Shown here: positions 11,117-23,332 of the stretch, piece after piece | How positions within the stretch are numbered: the stretch's first letter is position 1 | Layout: every line of letters begins with the position of its first letter | DNA from: Reticulitermes lucifugus | Taxonomy: Eukaryota; Arthropoda; Insecta; Blattodea; Rhinotermitidae | NCBI GenBank assembly: GCA_026260175.1 | Contig: JAKCWW010000010.1 | Location: 121,927-185,926, forward strand | DNA: 64,000 nucleotides | Direction of reading: 5' to 3' | The notes under the pieces: generated by a model | Told to the model about the DNA's origin: nothing | The model's database searches: none | What the model saw: the letters and a program-made list of their open reading frames with translations, nothing else | Translations under genes and position numbers: made by a program

Positions 11117-12303
11117 GTATCAAAATTCGAAACAGGAATTGTCAGAATACCATCTACAAAGCAGGTCGCGGTCTAAGGGTGTGAAAAGTAGTTTGAATGT
11201 AAAACCCAGAATTAACGATGTTTAATATAAGATATGTCTTTAAACATGCCAGTAATTTCCTGTTAATCATTCTCATTCCTTCATTCAACAATATATAACG
11301 GATGTCTTTCGAAAGTCCCTCGTTAAATAACAATAAACAATACAGGTGGCTGGGCGGCAGGTTTGTAGATCTTTCATTCGTATCTTGTAGTTTATTTAAC
11401 AAAACTGTGACTAAATCAAGCTAAACAGAGACCGATTATGGATGGCAATGAATTGCCAAAGACCTAAAAGGAAATCGCCGTGGCTTATTTCAAGTTACTA
11501 CCCCTGCATTTGGCTGGAAGAGACTGAGCAACATTACAACACAGCTCGGTCAGTACCGTCTGTGTCCCAGCGCAGATTCGAACAGGGTAAACTAAGGTAT
11601 TCTCAACCGCCTTTAATTTAATCCTGACGTGTCAGCGATTTTGACAAGTCACATTTTACGAGTAATACAGCAGAGTGATCTAATTTCTACGTCACAAGCA
11701 TTTTGTTTCTTTGCACGTGAGTATCTACACTGAACTGCATTGAGAGAAAGGCAAATTTACTCAATACTTCGCTGTAACCACTCTTTAATTACACCTTAAC
11801 ACACCGAAAATTTCGAGAAATGTTGGGGTGAGGTAATTTCCTGCTTGAAGGTGAGAACGTAATACTTTATTTGGCCGGTCTTACTAGGCTTGCAAACTCC
11901 GTTACAAAGCGCCTCGCTGGATATTCCTTCAGTATCTTCCCAACAACAAAGTAAATATCGAAACTTCTCCTGTAAATTGTAGGTCTTACATTTAGCCAGG
12001 CTAATGCAGGCCAAGTAGCTCAAAGATTAAATCAGCTAGAGGCACAGTACATCAGTTCTCTTAGAAATACTGCGATATAGCGGAATTGAAGCGGAAAATC
12101 AGGTTTACGATATCAAACTGCCTTTTGTCAACTGTAAATTTTTTCTTGTATAAGAACAGAACAGCAATAAAATTTATTAAAGAAAGAATTCAAGGCTTCC
12201 TGGAAAGAAAATATGTTTTTTAACTTTGGAACCCTAAAGACGATCATGGTTAAAAAATTTAGTGACAATGGACCATTATTGCTTGTGCTATTCCTCCTCC
12301 TCC
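11117..12303. other. No recognised gene
   Basis: It contains the possible diverged relative of the preceding 43-bp repeat near 11527; otherwise nothing assignable. Confidence 0.4.
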
Positions 12304-12448
<145 letters not shown>

Positions 12449-13057
12449 CAAACCAATCGGACTTCATCCATTGCCTGATTAAAAAAAGATTTTGATTTGC
12501 GGTATATTGTAACTTGTATGTAGAAAAATACGAGTATAATTTTGTTTTAGCAGCAATATTCATTTTGTAGACACCGTCGCTTGCATGCTGCCCTACTTTT
12601 CTGTATCTCTAAGCTACAATGGGGAATATTTTCATCTCTTTCACCCAGGAAAATAAATTGTGGGGTGTGGACAGCGGGAAGGATGAATGCAGTATACATC
12701 ATTATTAGCAGTAAAATACTTTTCTCCATAGAGTCCGTGATTCGAGTCACAGCTTGTGCGTGTGCGTGTGTGTGACAATGAAGAAGCGTGTACTGAACAG
12801 CAAATGTAATAGGCATGGGGAAAATTATCTTACACACCTAACATTCTTGATTCAATTTTAAGGGTTTCTGACCATGGTATATTATCATAGTCTTGGTTCA
12901 AATTTTGGACTCTGTCCATAATCTCAGGCTAAGAAATTCATCACATTTCAAAGCTTGAATCTGCCTCCGTTTTCAGATGAGACGGAAAAAGTTGAGAACC
13001 TATTGTGGTGTGCCCCTTAGAACGATTCGCTTCTTTTCCTGTTCCATTTGAAGATGA
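12449..13057. other. No recognised feature
   Basis: Only a short (TG)n-like patch near 12757-12774 stands out. Confidence 0.4.
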
Positions 13058-13100
13058 AAGCCGTTAATGCGCCGAAACGTAATTTTTTTAGCTAGGCGAT
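13058..13100 (+). ncRNA. Weak hammerhead-like remnant
   Basis: TTTGAAGATGAAAGCC, loop, GCGCCGAAACGT resembles the TTGAAGAT...CGAAACGTCGG core of family II, but stem II pairs poorly and stem I is not evident. Listed as a probable relic only. Confidence 0.3.
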
Positions 13101-13762
13101 GGACAATGCCCAAAATGTCGGCCATGACTAATTTTTTGGTTGAGAAACTTGAACGGAGGGCATAGGCATAGACTTAAGGATAATATCAACTAATTAACTC
13201 CATGCTGCAGAATTACTCAATGCTGAGCTACTCAAAGAATTCCCCGCGTCTTACGAAAACAGAGGTGTAACTACCGCATTTAAAGGTCTCAAAGATTCTT
13301 ATTCTAAAACAGAAAATGCAACCAACCTTCTCATTTTATTTTAATATCATTCTATTATATACGTCCCCACCTCTAAAGCTATCTCTTTCCCCCAGGTTCC
13401 TCGAAAATATTTGGTACGCATTTCTCGTCTCCCATTTGTGTAATGCTTCCCAACCATCTCGGCCTTCACTTCATCACGCCGATATTCTATAGCGGGACGT
13501 ACAAATCCTGAAGCAATTCAAAATTACCTCTAGCCCCCTGTTGCTCTCAGCAGCTTAGGACAAATATTCTTATCAACACCTGAATGAGGAAACACCATTA
13601 AAACACACATTGTAAGGAAACAGGCTACAAATATTGAATCGGATTTAATTGCCTCAGTATAGCAGACATAGTGGCCTTCAGTATAAAACTTAAGTTCCAT
13701 ACAAGTACAAACTTTGAGTTTTCGCTCAACTTGGATGTTGGGCGATGTAAAATGGCAGTCCA
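13101..13762. other. No recognised feature
   Basis: No supported coding region or repeat family is visible. Confidence 0.4.
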
Positions 13763-13892
13763 AGAAGAATTCTTCTTCTTAGACTGCTTGACCCTGGAAT
13801 CGATGTTGTACCGAAACGTCGGTACTTACATCGTGTAACATCCCAGAAGAGCGAAGACCTCAATTACACCGCGGCGGAAGCCTGAAGTCTCG
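13763..13892 (-). mobile_element. Family II palindromic element, half copy
   Basis: Read on the plus strand it gives CTTGACCCTGGAA, CCGAAACGTCGGTAC, CATCCCAGAAGAGCGAAGA, and ends with the reversed family tag GCGGCGGAAGCCTGAAG at about 13891. Only one arm is present. The break is at the palindrome centre, where AAGAAGAATTCTTCTT (13763-13778) itself forms a small hairpin. Confidence 0.65.
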
Positions 13893-14074
13893 CGAGCTGA
13901 GATTTATGTAACAATTTGAATGAAGATTTAATCTTGAAGAAATATTCTCAACCATGGATTAATTCCCTGAAAATAGTCAATTAGTAACATTACATTAAGC
14001 AACATTACACATCACCGCTGCACGCCATTCAGTTAATAGTCTCACTATTTTTATAGCATCACGTTTCATATAAC

Positions 14075-14087
14075 TTTCTTATCTCCT
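14075..14087. repeat. Target-site duplication, left copy
   Basis: TTTCTTATCTCCT is repeated exactly at 14287-14299. Confidence 0.8.
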
Positions 14088-14286
14088 TGATTTCAGGCTT
14101 CCGCCGCGATGTTGATGAAATCCGTGGTCTTCTTGGTAATTACACGGCGTCGTGTGGTAATTATTTACCATGAAATCTGTGGTCTTCTTGGTAATTACAC
14201 GGCGTCGTGTGGTAATTATTTACCATGAAATCTGTGGTCCTCTGAGTAATTACACGGCGTCGTGTAATTACCCAGAGGACCAAAGA
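14088..14286 (+). mobile_element. Family II palindromic element with internal 55-bp tandem copies
   Basis: It starts exactly with the tag TGATTTCAGGCTTCCGCCGC. Inside, a unit of about 55 bases (ATGAAATCTGTGGTCTTCTT, then the palindrome ACACGGCGTCGTGT, then GGTAATTATTTACC) occurs twice in tandem, and a third partial copy turns back on itself to close the hairpin (GGTCCTCTGAGTAATTACAC against GTAATTACCCAGAGGACC). The exact 13-bp TSD shows it inserted as a unit. Confidence 0.75.
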
Positions 14287-14299
14287 TTTCTTATCTCCT
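14287..14299. repeat. Target-site duplication, right copy
   Basis: Exact partner of 14075-14087. Confidence 0.8.
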
Positions 14300-15415
14300 C
14301 CTCAATTTTCAAAGAGACCATAGTCTTCATCAAGTTTTTCCAACAAAATTCTGTATTCACTTAGTTACACCACCTCAGTACAGACCCATACCACAGAAGT
14401 TTATTCTTTAATAAAGTGTTTACCCCGTATACAATTACGTGGTACGGTGGGAGTCTCCTTTCGGAATTTTATTTAGGCCCTAGCATAGATGAGATTGCTA
14501 CCAAGTTACCACGAAATTTTATCATCGCTGCCTTGTGTTATCCGGAATATGAGATCACTTAATGGTTGAAGCAAGGATATTGCAGAAAATATTGTTTCCA
14601 CTACAGGGAAATACACGAACCTCTTGCTTACGATATGAACTTTTGCGAAGTCTACGACGATATACGCAGAAAAGGCAAACCAACTTTTGATTCACAAATT
14701 CTTTATACATCTACAAATATTTTATAAAGATCTTTTCGACAAAATTGTATTAGCTTATTTCCCTGCTGCCATAACCTCTATGAACAGCCATGGATGTTTT
14801 AAAGTGCTCTAATTTCCGCATATATATATATATATATATATATACACCACTCGCGAGCGCCCAACGCAGGAAGATTCATTAAGACCCATGGCTCTAGACA
14901 ATGTACAGTACTGCAAAATTAATAAGCCAAAGAAACGTGGCAGTTTGGTTATGTACCAAGTAAAGCAGTAAACGATGAACTTCATATATATATATATATA
15001 ATGAAGCATATTTCTAATCATTAACATCTCATGCATGCTATACAGATGAAATATAGAGTGTGACTTCCACAATGAAATCATGTGAAAAAAGAACAAGAAG
15101 TCTCTAAAACTGTTTAAAGAATCGAATGTTTAAAAACTAAAAGCCAAAGGCGCGAAGATATTAAATTATTCTGACAAGCGACCACTAGTTTCACCGCTTG
15201 GTAACATTTACCAAACTTACGGTTCCATACGAACTACCTCCATGAAACTCTGTCCTTGAGAAACGGACATTTGTTCAGTTCCACGCAAAATTATTGAGCC
15301 CAATGTGTCGTGGCCGAAATTAGAAGGGGGCGTTCGCAGAATCTGTCCTTTGCCAGAGGAAATCAGCTACTCTTCAATCCTGCTACTTTAAGGTAGATGT
15401 CTATATTACCTTCTA
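14300..15415. other. No gene; two (TA)n microsatellites
   Basis: (TA)n runs at 14819-14844 and about 14984-15001. No other recognised feature. Confidence 0.5.
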
Positions 15416-15690
15416 ATCTACAGCTCAGTTGGTATAGTGATTAAGCTATGAGTTGCACGACGGAGGAATCTTTGTTCGACTGCTCGCAGGGCAAGGGATG
15501 CTTCTCCAAAGCGTGTACCCCGCCACTGGGGCCCAACAAGCCCTTACCCAGCGGAGTTAGATGTTTTTATCCTAAGGTAATGGGCCTGGGATACGAAGCT
15601 GACCATTTACCTCATTCTTGAGTCAAGTTAAGAATGAATGGAAGTAAACCTCCACGTCACATGTGCCTTCAGAGCGTGAAAACAGACACT
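15416..15690 (+). mobile_element. tRNA-derived SINE, family B
   Basis: The head CTCAGTTGGTATAGTGATTA matches a tRNA A-box region and TTTGTTCGACTGC a B box. The body ends with TTAAGAATGAATGGAAGTAA and GTGCCTTCAGAGCG, shared with the elements at 1750, 25655 and 39172. No clear poly-A or TSD could be fixed. Confidence 0.65.
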
Positions 15691-16366
15691 GCCTCTCATT
15701 GACAACCACATCCCCACGCGCTGTTTCAGCCAAGCTACTCACTTGTCGTCTGACACGTTCGACACGTTAGCGCTCACCTGATTCATTATGTCTGTTTAAT
15801 TAAATCTGGAAATTGGTTGACTGGGTGAATAACTTACCAACTGCTCACACTGTATCATCATTTCGGTACGTAGGTGTGCTACTTAAGCAAACGCGAAGTT
15901 GTCTGTGTGTACGCCATGAAGGCATATGGGGAAGTGGATGAACAGCTCCACTCCGTCTTAATCCCGAAATCAGATGGTGGTGAGTGGTTTACTTCACGCG
16001 CCCGCCGCTTTAAACCAGAGAAAACAGCCCCGGCTGGGTGGGCCCGAGAAACTCACTGTATGTTACGGTAAGGAGAAGGACATCTTGCCCTTACAGGAAA
16101 ACAAATCACGATTTCTTGATTGTGCACCCCACAGCTTAGTAAATATACTCATGAGCTATTCCAGATCTATTTACTTAGCTTTTGAATGTGTTCGTTCTCT
16201 GAGCAGTTTGTGAGCTGATTATTTAATAACTTGATTAATTAATGTATTAGTTCATTAACTATGAAGTACTTACAACTTAGTAACTGGATAGCTAGTTAGT
16301 CAGTCGGTTAGGTATCTACTTAATATATCTAAACACAGGTACAGTCAGCACAACTACATATTTGCG
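15691..16366. other. No gene; TAGT-rich patch
   Basis: A degenerate TAGT/TTAG-rich stretch lies at about 16246-16320. Otherwise nothing assignable. Confidence 0.4.
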
Positions 16367-16580
16367 TGGTTTCAGGCTTCCGCCGCGATGTAGATGAGAT
16401 CTGCACTCTTCTGGTATATTACGTAGCGTGAGTGGTAATTATGTACCGACGTTTCGGGACATCCTATCGGTCCCATCTTCAAGGGTCAAGAAGTCAAGAA
16501 GATGGGACCGATAGGTTGTCCCGAAACGTCGGTACAGAATTACCACTCTGTGCTGCGTACCTCAGAAGAGCGCATTTCTC
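16367..16580 (+). mobile_element. Family II palindromic element
   Basis: The tag (TGGTTTCAGGCTTCCGCCGC) is followed by GATGAGATCTGCACTCTTCT, CCGACGTTTCGGGACA and GACCGATAGG. The sequence then turns back (GTTGTCCCGAAACGTCGG, TACCACTCTGTGCTGCGTA) to AGAAGAGCGCA. The arms are about 95 bases and close to perfect inverted copies. The right arm lacks the tag, as in the other copies. I could not identify a convincing TSD. Confidence 0.75.
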
Positions 16581-16607
16581 AATTGTATGTTTGTTTTCAT
16601 TATGTCC

Positions 16608-16775
16608 TGCCATATATTTCGGCTCTAAACAGTAATCTTCAGGCCACCTATAAAATGATTCTACGTGAATCAGTAGGCCAGTAAGTTACAATGCCAACTT
16701 TATAAAACGCACTGATTTACATAAAATGTAAGGAACTGCCTGAATATGGCTGCTTACAGGCGAAATATGTAGAAC
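16608..16775. ncRNA. Pair of inverted hammerhead-like motifs
   Basis: Minus strand (16608-16650): GGCCTGAAGATTACTG, loop, GAGCCGAAATATATGG. Plus strand (16735-16775): TGCCTGAATATGGCTG, loop, CAGGCGAAATATGTAG. Both have CTGA-NA and CGAAAT boxes in the HHR arrangement, facing opposite ways around a spacer of about 85 bases. Stem II is imperfect in both, so these look like decayed relatives of the fold-back elements. Confidence 0.45.
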
Positions 16776-17744
16776 AAAATAACGAAAATAAAATACATTT
16801 GTGCCGACTGTAGTGTCTTTATGTCTTTTGGTGCCGACCCTACGTGTGTTTATGCATATTTGGTTACAGCACAACGGGATATCTCAATTAAAATTTATTT
16901 AACTAAGTGTTATTTTTATTAGTTGGATAGTAATTTACATATTTGTTTGTCTTCTTAATTTCATAGTCAGTCAGTTCTATTTTACAGGGTTGAAGAGAAT
17001 GTAATTACCGTGCCTTCGCTTTTCCCCATAGTGTATCACAGTCAGAACTACATTTTCCAAGACCGTAGAATATTGCAAATCAAACAGCAATAACAAGATG
17101 TACTGAATATGTAATCTGCAAGCCCATGAACGTTTCTAAAACATTTCCCGCCACTTCATGCATAGTAACTCAAGAAGTGCGATACGAAGTTAATTATCTA
17201 TTCTACCTACGTACGAACTCGCCTTACGGAATGAATAACATCGCCGTTCCAGACTAGCTCGCCTACGTTATATTACGTGTAATTTGCAAACAATTGTAAG
17301 ACGTGCACTCTTGCGTAGTCGAGAATCCGTATTAGGGCCCAATTTAAGGCTGTGATAAATTGCAGGTTAAGCTGCTTTGAGGCAATCCGTCTCTTAAATG
17401 CCGCGTTATCTTTTGTGTGTATCAGTACCACGGAAGTTATGCTTTGCACCTCAAAGGCCTGAAATTTCTAAGCGAAAATCTTAACCATAATAAGTGAAAG
17501 TCTCATTTGTTAAAAGCGTTATGGGCTGAACTCTTCCGGCAAAAATAATCGCCGACATCCATGACGATGAGCGACGTGACCTAGGTATATCAGTGTCGTT
17601 AACAAACCTAACAGGGAATACTGGAATGTATTTATCATGTTTTATTTACTTAAATAAGCAAGGGATCGAAAAAATATATTTCTAAAGAGATTTGTGAATA
17701 TTAATGAAGCAGGTGCTTCTAAATAATGGGCCAATTTTCTGCAC
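16776..17744. other. No recognised feature
   Basis: AT-rich sequence with nothing assignable. Confidence 0.4.
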
Positions 17745-17830
17745 GATGGCGTATTTCGTAGAAAGTGGCCGGGTTCGATTCGAGTTTCAGGACAGGTAGT
17801 TTTATTAAAGCGACAGACGGATGCAGGCCT
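17745..17830 (+). mobile_element. Possible tRNA-like SINE head
   Basis: CCGGGTTCGATTCGAG near 17769 matches a pol III B box. A weak A-box-like GATGGCGTATTTCGTAG precedes it. No body shared with another SINE here was found. Confidence 0.3.
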
Positions 17831-17975
17831 TTTAGCTGTCGACTGATGCTTAGTGAGGGGATTTGTAAAGGTTAAACGAAAAATGCACGGCCAGACATAC
17901 AGAACGTGAATCTAGACCACAATACAAGAAGAAAATATTTTATGAACATAGGCCTTCTGAAGCATGGTTTCCGAG

Positions 17976-18325
17976 TTAAGGCCTCCTGACGATTAAAAGA
18001 AAATGCTCAAAGCGTCTACCTTGAGCCTCAACGCAGGACGTTGCACGTCTGAACAGTGACCGCCTGACTAGTTGGAAAATTCCAGGTGTCGTGCGAATAA
18101 TCTCAAATCCATTCTGTATTCACTGTTGCAAGCCAAGGACTTCATTACTTCTGTGGCACAAATAATATAATCTAAATTCCCCCCGAGATAAAAATCTGAG
18201 GGATTTAAATCAGGGGAACCAGCAGGTCCACCTTGTCCTGTCTATTGTTCCGGACACACGTTGTTCAAGAATTCCCGAAGTGCAAAAAGAAAGTGTGGTA
18301 GAGCACCATCATACATGAAACATAA
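17976..18325 (-). mobile_element. IS630-Tc1/mariner superfamily transposase, C-terminal remnant
   Basis: Minus-strand translation reads FMYDGALPHFLFALREFLNN, GQGGPAGSPDLNPSDFYL, ATEVMKSL, then after one frameshift QNGFEIIRTTPGIF, VRRSLFRRATSCVEAQGRRF and EHFL. The (Q/Y)DGAPPHF and SPDLNPxDF(Y/F)LWG blocks are the second and third catalytic-region signatures of DDE transposases of this superfamily. There is one in-frame stop after CPEQ and one frameshift near codon 75 of the fragment. The N-terminal half and the terminal repeats were not found. Confidence 0.8.
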
Positions 18326-19195
18326 ATGAATAATGACAAAATAACATAAGCCTTTACGTTATTTTAAACTTACTTGGTAAGACAAATACCCACTTTTTAT
18401 AATGATCTTGGTTAGTCTGTATGTCTGATCACACATACTAACTTTCGAGAAACAGATAAATTTTCATGAAACTTCTTACGGATATCATAAGATTAGACTC
18501 CATGCCACCTTCGTGCATTTTGGGTTTACCGTACTAATAAAGCTAACATGATGGATGTGTGAACGTTCATGTTGGAACTGCCACTGGCGCTTAGTGTAGC
18601 ATAATAAAGTGGACGTAAAAAATTGAATGGAGAAGGCCACCCGGAATATATATATCATATCTTACAGTTTCTTCTTTCGAGAAAACTAAACAGCAGAATA
18701 TCGTCCTATATGTATTTTAAATTTGACAGCGACATATATTGAACTACTGGAGCCAGACGGGTGAAATTAGCTAAGAAGATAGGACATAACGTACTTTTGT
18801 ACATACTGTGGGAAAAAAGTTTTATTTTCTTAGAAACGTTTAGGCACAGAACCTGTCGATCCTTACGAGAGACATACGGCCCTTATGTTAGCAACTTAGT
18901 TTAGAATGAGGCATCCTGAAAGGACAAGATGGCGAGAGATTTAAAGATAACGAAAAGCATTAAACGTGGAGATTTATAATTTAAACTGCAGCCGGCAGTG
19001 ATACAGGGCCATGACGTAGAATGCAGACAGAAGATAAGAACGTCATAAAGTGGGCTGTGTAACTGTGCACACCACACGTTTAACCGTGTCTACAATATAC
19101 CATACTTTACGACTTAAATATCACACTATTCATTTAACTTTGTCTTCCCTCCAGGTCCCATCATTAGTACTCTTTCAGAACATGTGAAGAAACGA
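18326..19195. other. No recognised feature
   Basis: The missing 5' half of the transposon to the left could lie here, but I find no motif of it. Confidence 0.4.
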
Positions 19196-19202
19196 TCCCC
19201 AG

Positions 19203-19240
19203 GAGATGTATTAGGTTTCTCTCCGATGATGTCCCAGAAA
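19203..19240 (+). ncRNA. Degraded hammerhead-like motif
   Basis: CCGATGATGTCCC, AGAA, AGGGTCGAAACATGT has the layout of the I-a/I-b hammerhead but with CTGATGA changed to CCGATGA and an imperfect stem II. No inverted partner is seen. Confidence 0.45.
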
Positions 19241-19375
19241 GGGTCGAAACATGTAATGATAAAAAATAATATGTAATAAAATAACAATCTACGCAAACTG
19301 ACTACAAGTGAATTTTGCTGGACTCATATTAGTAATTGACTAATGCACGAAAGATATGGAAAGCATTAAGATACA

Positions 19376-19387
19376 CAACCATTTTCC
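19376..19387. repeat. Target-site duplication, left copy
   Basis: CAACCATTTTCC is repeated exactly at 19627-19638. Confidence 0.8.
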
Positions 19388-19626
19388 TGATTTCAGGCTT
19401 CCGCCGGTATGTTGATGAGATCTGCGCTCTTCAGAGGTATTACGCAACGTCGAATGGTAATCCTTTACCGACGTTTCGGGACAACGTATCGGTCCCATCT
19501 TCAAGGGTCAAGTATTCTTCTTGTTAGACTTCTTGACCCTTGAATATGGGACCGATACGTTGTCCCGAAACGTCGGTAAAGGATTACCATTCGACGATGC
19601 GTAATACGCGAACACAGCGCAGATCT
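19388..19626 (+). mobile_element. Family II palindromic element, full copy
   Basis: It begins with the exact tag TGATTTCAGGCTTCCGCC and ends CGCAGATCT. It consists of two near-perfect inverted arms around GGGTCAAG...CTTGACCC. The right arm carries CCTTGAATATGGGACC, loop, TTGTCCCGAAACGTCGG, the hammerhead-like core of the family. The exact 12-bp TSD gives reliable ends and a length of 239 bp. Confidence 0.82.
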
Positions 19627-19638
19627 CAACCATTTTCC
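19627..19638. repeat. Target-site duplication, right copy
   Basis: Exact partner of 19376-19387. Confidence 0.8.
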
Positions 19639-21139
19639 ACTTATGTATAAGCAGCTTCGACAATAATTAATAATATCCTGTCTTTTAAGGCTTTAGGCTA
19701 TAGCAATATTCGCAGATATTCGAAACTAATGCGCCTTATTTATTCGCTACCACATATTTCTTTCCATTATTTTCGGTAACATAATTTTGACATTGTATTT
19801 CTCAGACATAACACTCAATATTTTTCACCGACCTACACGAGACGTCACAAATACTACCCCTCCCCCATAATTTAACTGACTGCATTACGTACACTTTATT
19901 CAACTTAACAGCAACATACGTAACAATTCATTTAATGTCATTTTATCATTTCCCAATTCCATTATTTACTGTCAATACATTTATGCCAAACTTAAGTAAT
20001 TTCCTCGTCAAGTTCCTTAAACCTTTCTCGTATCACCTACAGAAATTACCGACCCACCATGACCCTATACGCTTCTTTAACAAGTAATTCGACAATTGGC
20101 TGTTTTAATGGGGCGCCAATGCATCTATATCTGTAGTTACGTGCTATTTAATGTCACTTAAATAATCGAATATTCTTACGGCCAGGCGGAATGACATATA
20201 TTCAAATGTCTATTTGAAAACTAATGTATGGTACAGAAGCAATTATACAATGTTACACTCTAAGTGATATGCATACACACCCACGACTACATGTCATAAA
20301 TTGTTTATAAAGCTACGAATTCAAATTAAATTATGTACACAACAATTTCCAGGAAAATTGATAAATAAATATTTATTCTGCCTACTGATTCTGTATTTTC
20401 AGTTGACCATTACATGCTTTTCACTTCTTTTGAACGTTTTAATACAGTTCTGGCACAAGAATGGAAAGGTGTAATTACTCACGTAAGGTACACACATTTC
20501 TATAAAGACCCTCTTTGCCATTTTGCACCAACTGCGTTTAACATTTTTAATTTCTTGCCTCTATGAAATCATCGTTAGAAAAATAATTAGCACTGCAGAG
20601 CCATTTTACATAACTTTTGGATTTCATAAATTTACGTTAAATAAAATACTAGATTGTAAATTATTTCAGCACAACGTACTGCCAATATTTCGGTAATGAA
20701 TAAAACTTACAAAAATAAATATTAGATATAAACAAAAATAAGGTCCACTAAATATGTTTTCCTGAAATTTTACGTTTTGGACTACCATTGATTTGTGTCG
20801 ATAAAATCGGAAAAATATAAAGGGCACTTTACATGAGTACGTACATGCACTTCTCTTAACATATTCAGGATAATTTGCGAGACTTTTGTTAGGACGAAAA
20901 TTATTGCAATGGAAAACATAAATAAATTAACTGTTCTTAATATGATCAACACGTCAATTTTCTAAATAAATACTCGTGCAAGTTAGTTAAAGTGCCAGAA
21001 GTTTTATGCTACGCGTATATTTTCTATCTTTATAAATATTAAGCTTGTGGTACATATTGTTAACACTGTGCTTCGAGGGGTTAAGCGTGAAATTCCTCTG
21101 TTTACGTACATCGAACGACAATGCGAAATTCTCATGTGG
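19639..21139. other. No recognised feature
   Basis: AT-rich sequence with no repeats or open frames of note. Confidence 0.45.
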
Positions 21140-21149
21140 GTAATAAACA

Positions 21150-21245
21150 CTTTTTAACCAACAGTTGCACTATTAACGTAGATTGTCACTTAAAATCATT
21201 TAAAATGCCCTACATATGTTTCGGTCGTCATATGGGTATTTAGAA
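21150..21245 (-). mobile_element. Single-arm relic of the hammerhead fold-back superfamily
   Basis: TTAACCAACAGTTGCAC matches the shared arm motif of copies I-a to I-d. ACATATGTTTCGGTCG on the minus strand is the CGAAACATATGT box, followed there by GGGCAT that can pair with ATACCC. Stem II has been lost and the core is altered. Confidence 0.5.
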
Positions 21246-22304
21246 ATGTTCCAATGGCTTCAATTATTCGACGTGAAATACGCATATTATCGATTTGTAT
21301 AGACTTTTTAATGAAAAGAATTTAAAATTGGAAAATAAACTGACAGAAGCATTAAATGTAACCTAAGCTTCATTATTGTAAACACTCATGGAAGCAGTCA
21401 GCTGTGCCCATCAGAATTCCGCCCTAAATGATCTTACACAATACATAAAACGTGTTAAGAACTATAAATGTATCAAGTTAGGGTTTTAAAAGTGTTTACT
21501 GAATATTTTTAATTGCCTTTCCTTTTCAGCTATTTCTGTTACGCAGTGACAAATCGTACGTGACAGGTCAAATCCCCGCATATTTTAGCCCGAATATCTG
21601 ACTTCTGCGTAAATGCGAGTACAATATTATAAATAATGTTCAATAAAGAGGATAAGAGGATATGCACTGAATTAATGTGGCTCAAAATAGGGTTTAACGG
21701 TAGATTTATTCAGGGAAGAAGAAGTGAATCACAACTGTAAGCATTACGACACTCTAAACTTCACTCGCGACGTCATACCACAACCAAAGAGTAGCATTTT
21801 CAAAAATGTTAAACGGTATTAAGATCAGCTTCAGAACAGAAAAGTGTAAGCCGCAGTTAAATCTGTTTTATGCTTATTCATTTGCATGTCTGTTTGTCTA
21901 TCTGTCTGTCTGAAGCTAGGGTCTGTCTTCATGCCCGTAACACATTCCCTTGTTAGTCCCCTGACAGACTGTTCCTACGACATTCAAATGCTTACATCTA
22001 GGGATTTCACACAACCTTCTGCCTGTCCGTCTAAATATGAGTTCTGTGAATATTTATGCTTTGTGTATTCACGATTGTCTACACTCTCTACCGCCAGACA
22101 TGCCCACATATCGTACAGAGTCACACATGCTATAAAACTTTTTCCGCAATTGTAAATAAATATCATCTCCTCGCATTACTGCCCTGACACGCTTCCGGTC
22201 TCTCTGGACTATCAACAGTAAATAGGCTATACAGGTTTCAATGAAAGTAATATTTTGTAGTAATCTGTTAAACACTGATTTATGTTTGTTATATATATAT
22301 CTGT
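21246..22304. other. No recognised feature
   Basis: A short TCTGTCTGTCTG patch at about 21888-21912; otherwise nothing assignable. Confidence 0.4.
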
Positions 22305-22452
22305 AGAGGACGACCAAGGCTCTCTTACATCAAAAATCTGATGAAAGAACTCTTTTGCAACTCCTACGCCGAAATAAAGAGACTGGCACAAGACAGACAT
22401 CTATGGTTGCAGCGACAAGGCTTAGCCTTTAGAGAATGATGATGATGATACA
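22305..22452 (+). mobile_element. LINE 3' end with (ATG)n tail
   Basis: Forty-four intact codons read RGRPRLSYIKNLMKELFCNS, YAEIKRLAQDRHLWLQRQ, GLAFRE, stop at 22437-22439, directly followed by TGATGATGATGATA. The GRPRxSYIK...AxDRxxWxxxxQGLAFRE pattern is the C-terminus of a common arthropod non-LTR retrotransposon, and a short trinucleotide tail is typical of several LINE clades. It is 5'-truncated. Confidence 0.75.
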
Positions 22453-22495
22453 CATATATATATATGTATATCTATGTATGTATATATATGTATAC
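22446..22495. repeat. (TATATG)n-like microsatellite
   Basis: Alternating TATATA/TGTATA units run on from the LINE tail. Confidence 0.7.
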
Positions 22496-23332
22496 CTTGC
22501 GTTAGAAGTCCTAAAATATTATTTATATGACATACGTGTCCGATTTTTATTTTATTTATCCTACTATTGCAGAGTTGTAGCACAGTGGAATTTGAAGTGC
22601 ACCTTGCATTAACAGAATTTGTTTCGGTTGATACCTTATTAAGATGTACGAAAGTCTTCAATAGTTATTGTGTGTATTTAAATTAATAAGAATGGTATTA
22701 GGAAATAATACATAAAAGTAAGCAAACGCATCTTAGATCATGCTTGTAAACCGACGCTACATAAACTCAACAAGTGACAGTGTCGTTAAATAAGGCACTT
22801 AAACACACACATCTGTAAACCTATTTTACTCCATAGGAAGAACTCGTCGCTACTCGACGTAAGTTGAGTCACAGCACACGACTAGGTACATATTCCGTAC
22901 AAATGCCTGGCGAAGTGACAACCGCATAGTGTAAAGAAATAGTGCAAGAAACGTTTAGGAAATTCATCCCTACGTATCATATCGCTGTTGGGAATGACAT
23001 TTGTGACATTTTGGCACTGGTAATTTATACGTTAAAAACGATCAGGAACTGAACAGACGGTGTCTACACCTATCTGCTAACATTTTCAGCCTCAACACAG
23101 CTCTATGTCCTATATAATTTCTGGCTAAATAGTAAACAAAACGCGTTCGCCGATATCATTACAAATCTTCACTTCCGGAAAGTTCGTGCGGTGTCGTTTT
23201 TCGTTGTGTCTGCATGACTGCATCAAATAAAATCCTTTAATACTGTCAACACAAGTAATTTCCTGTTCTTAACAGTTATGTATACCACTGGTTTTAACAT
23301 AATTTACAGATCAAAATCAGAAGAAACAAACC
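22496..23332. other. No recognised feature
   Basis: No assignable repeat or coding region. Confidence 0.4.
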
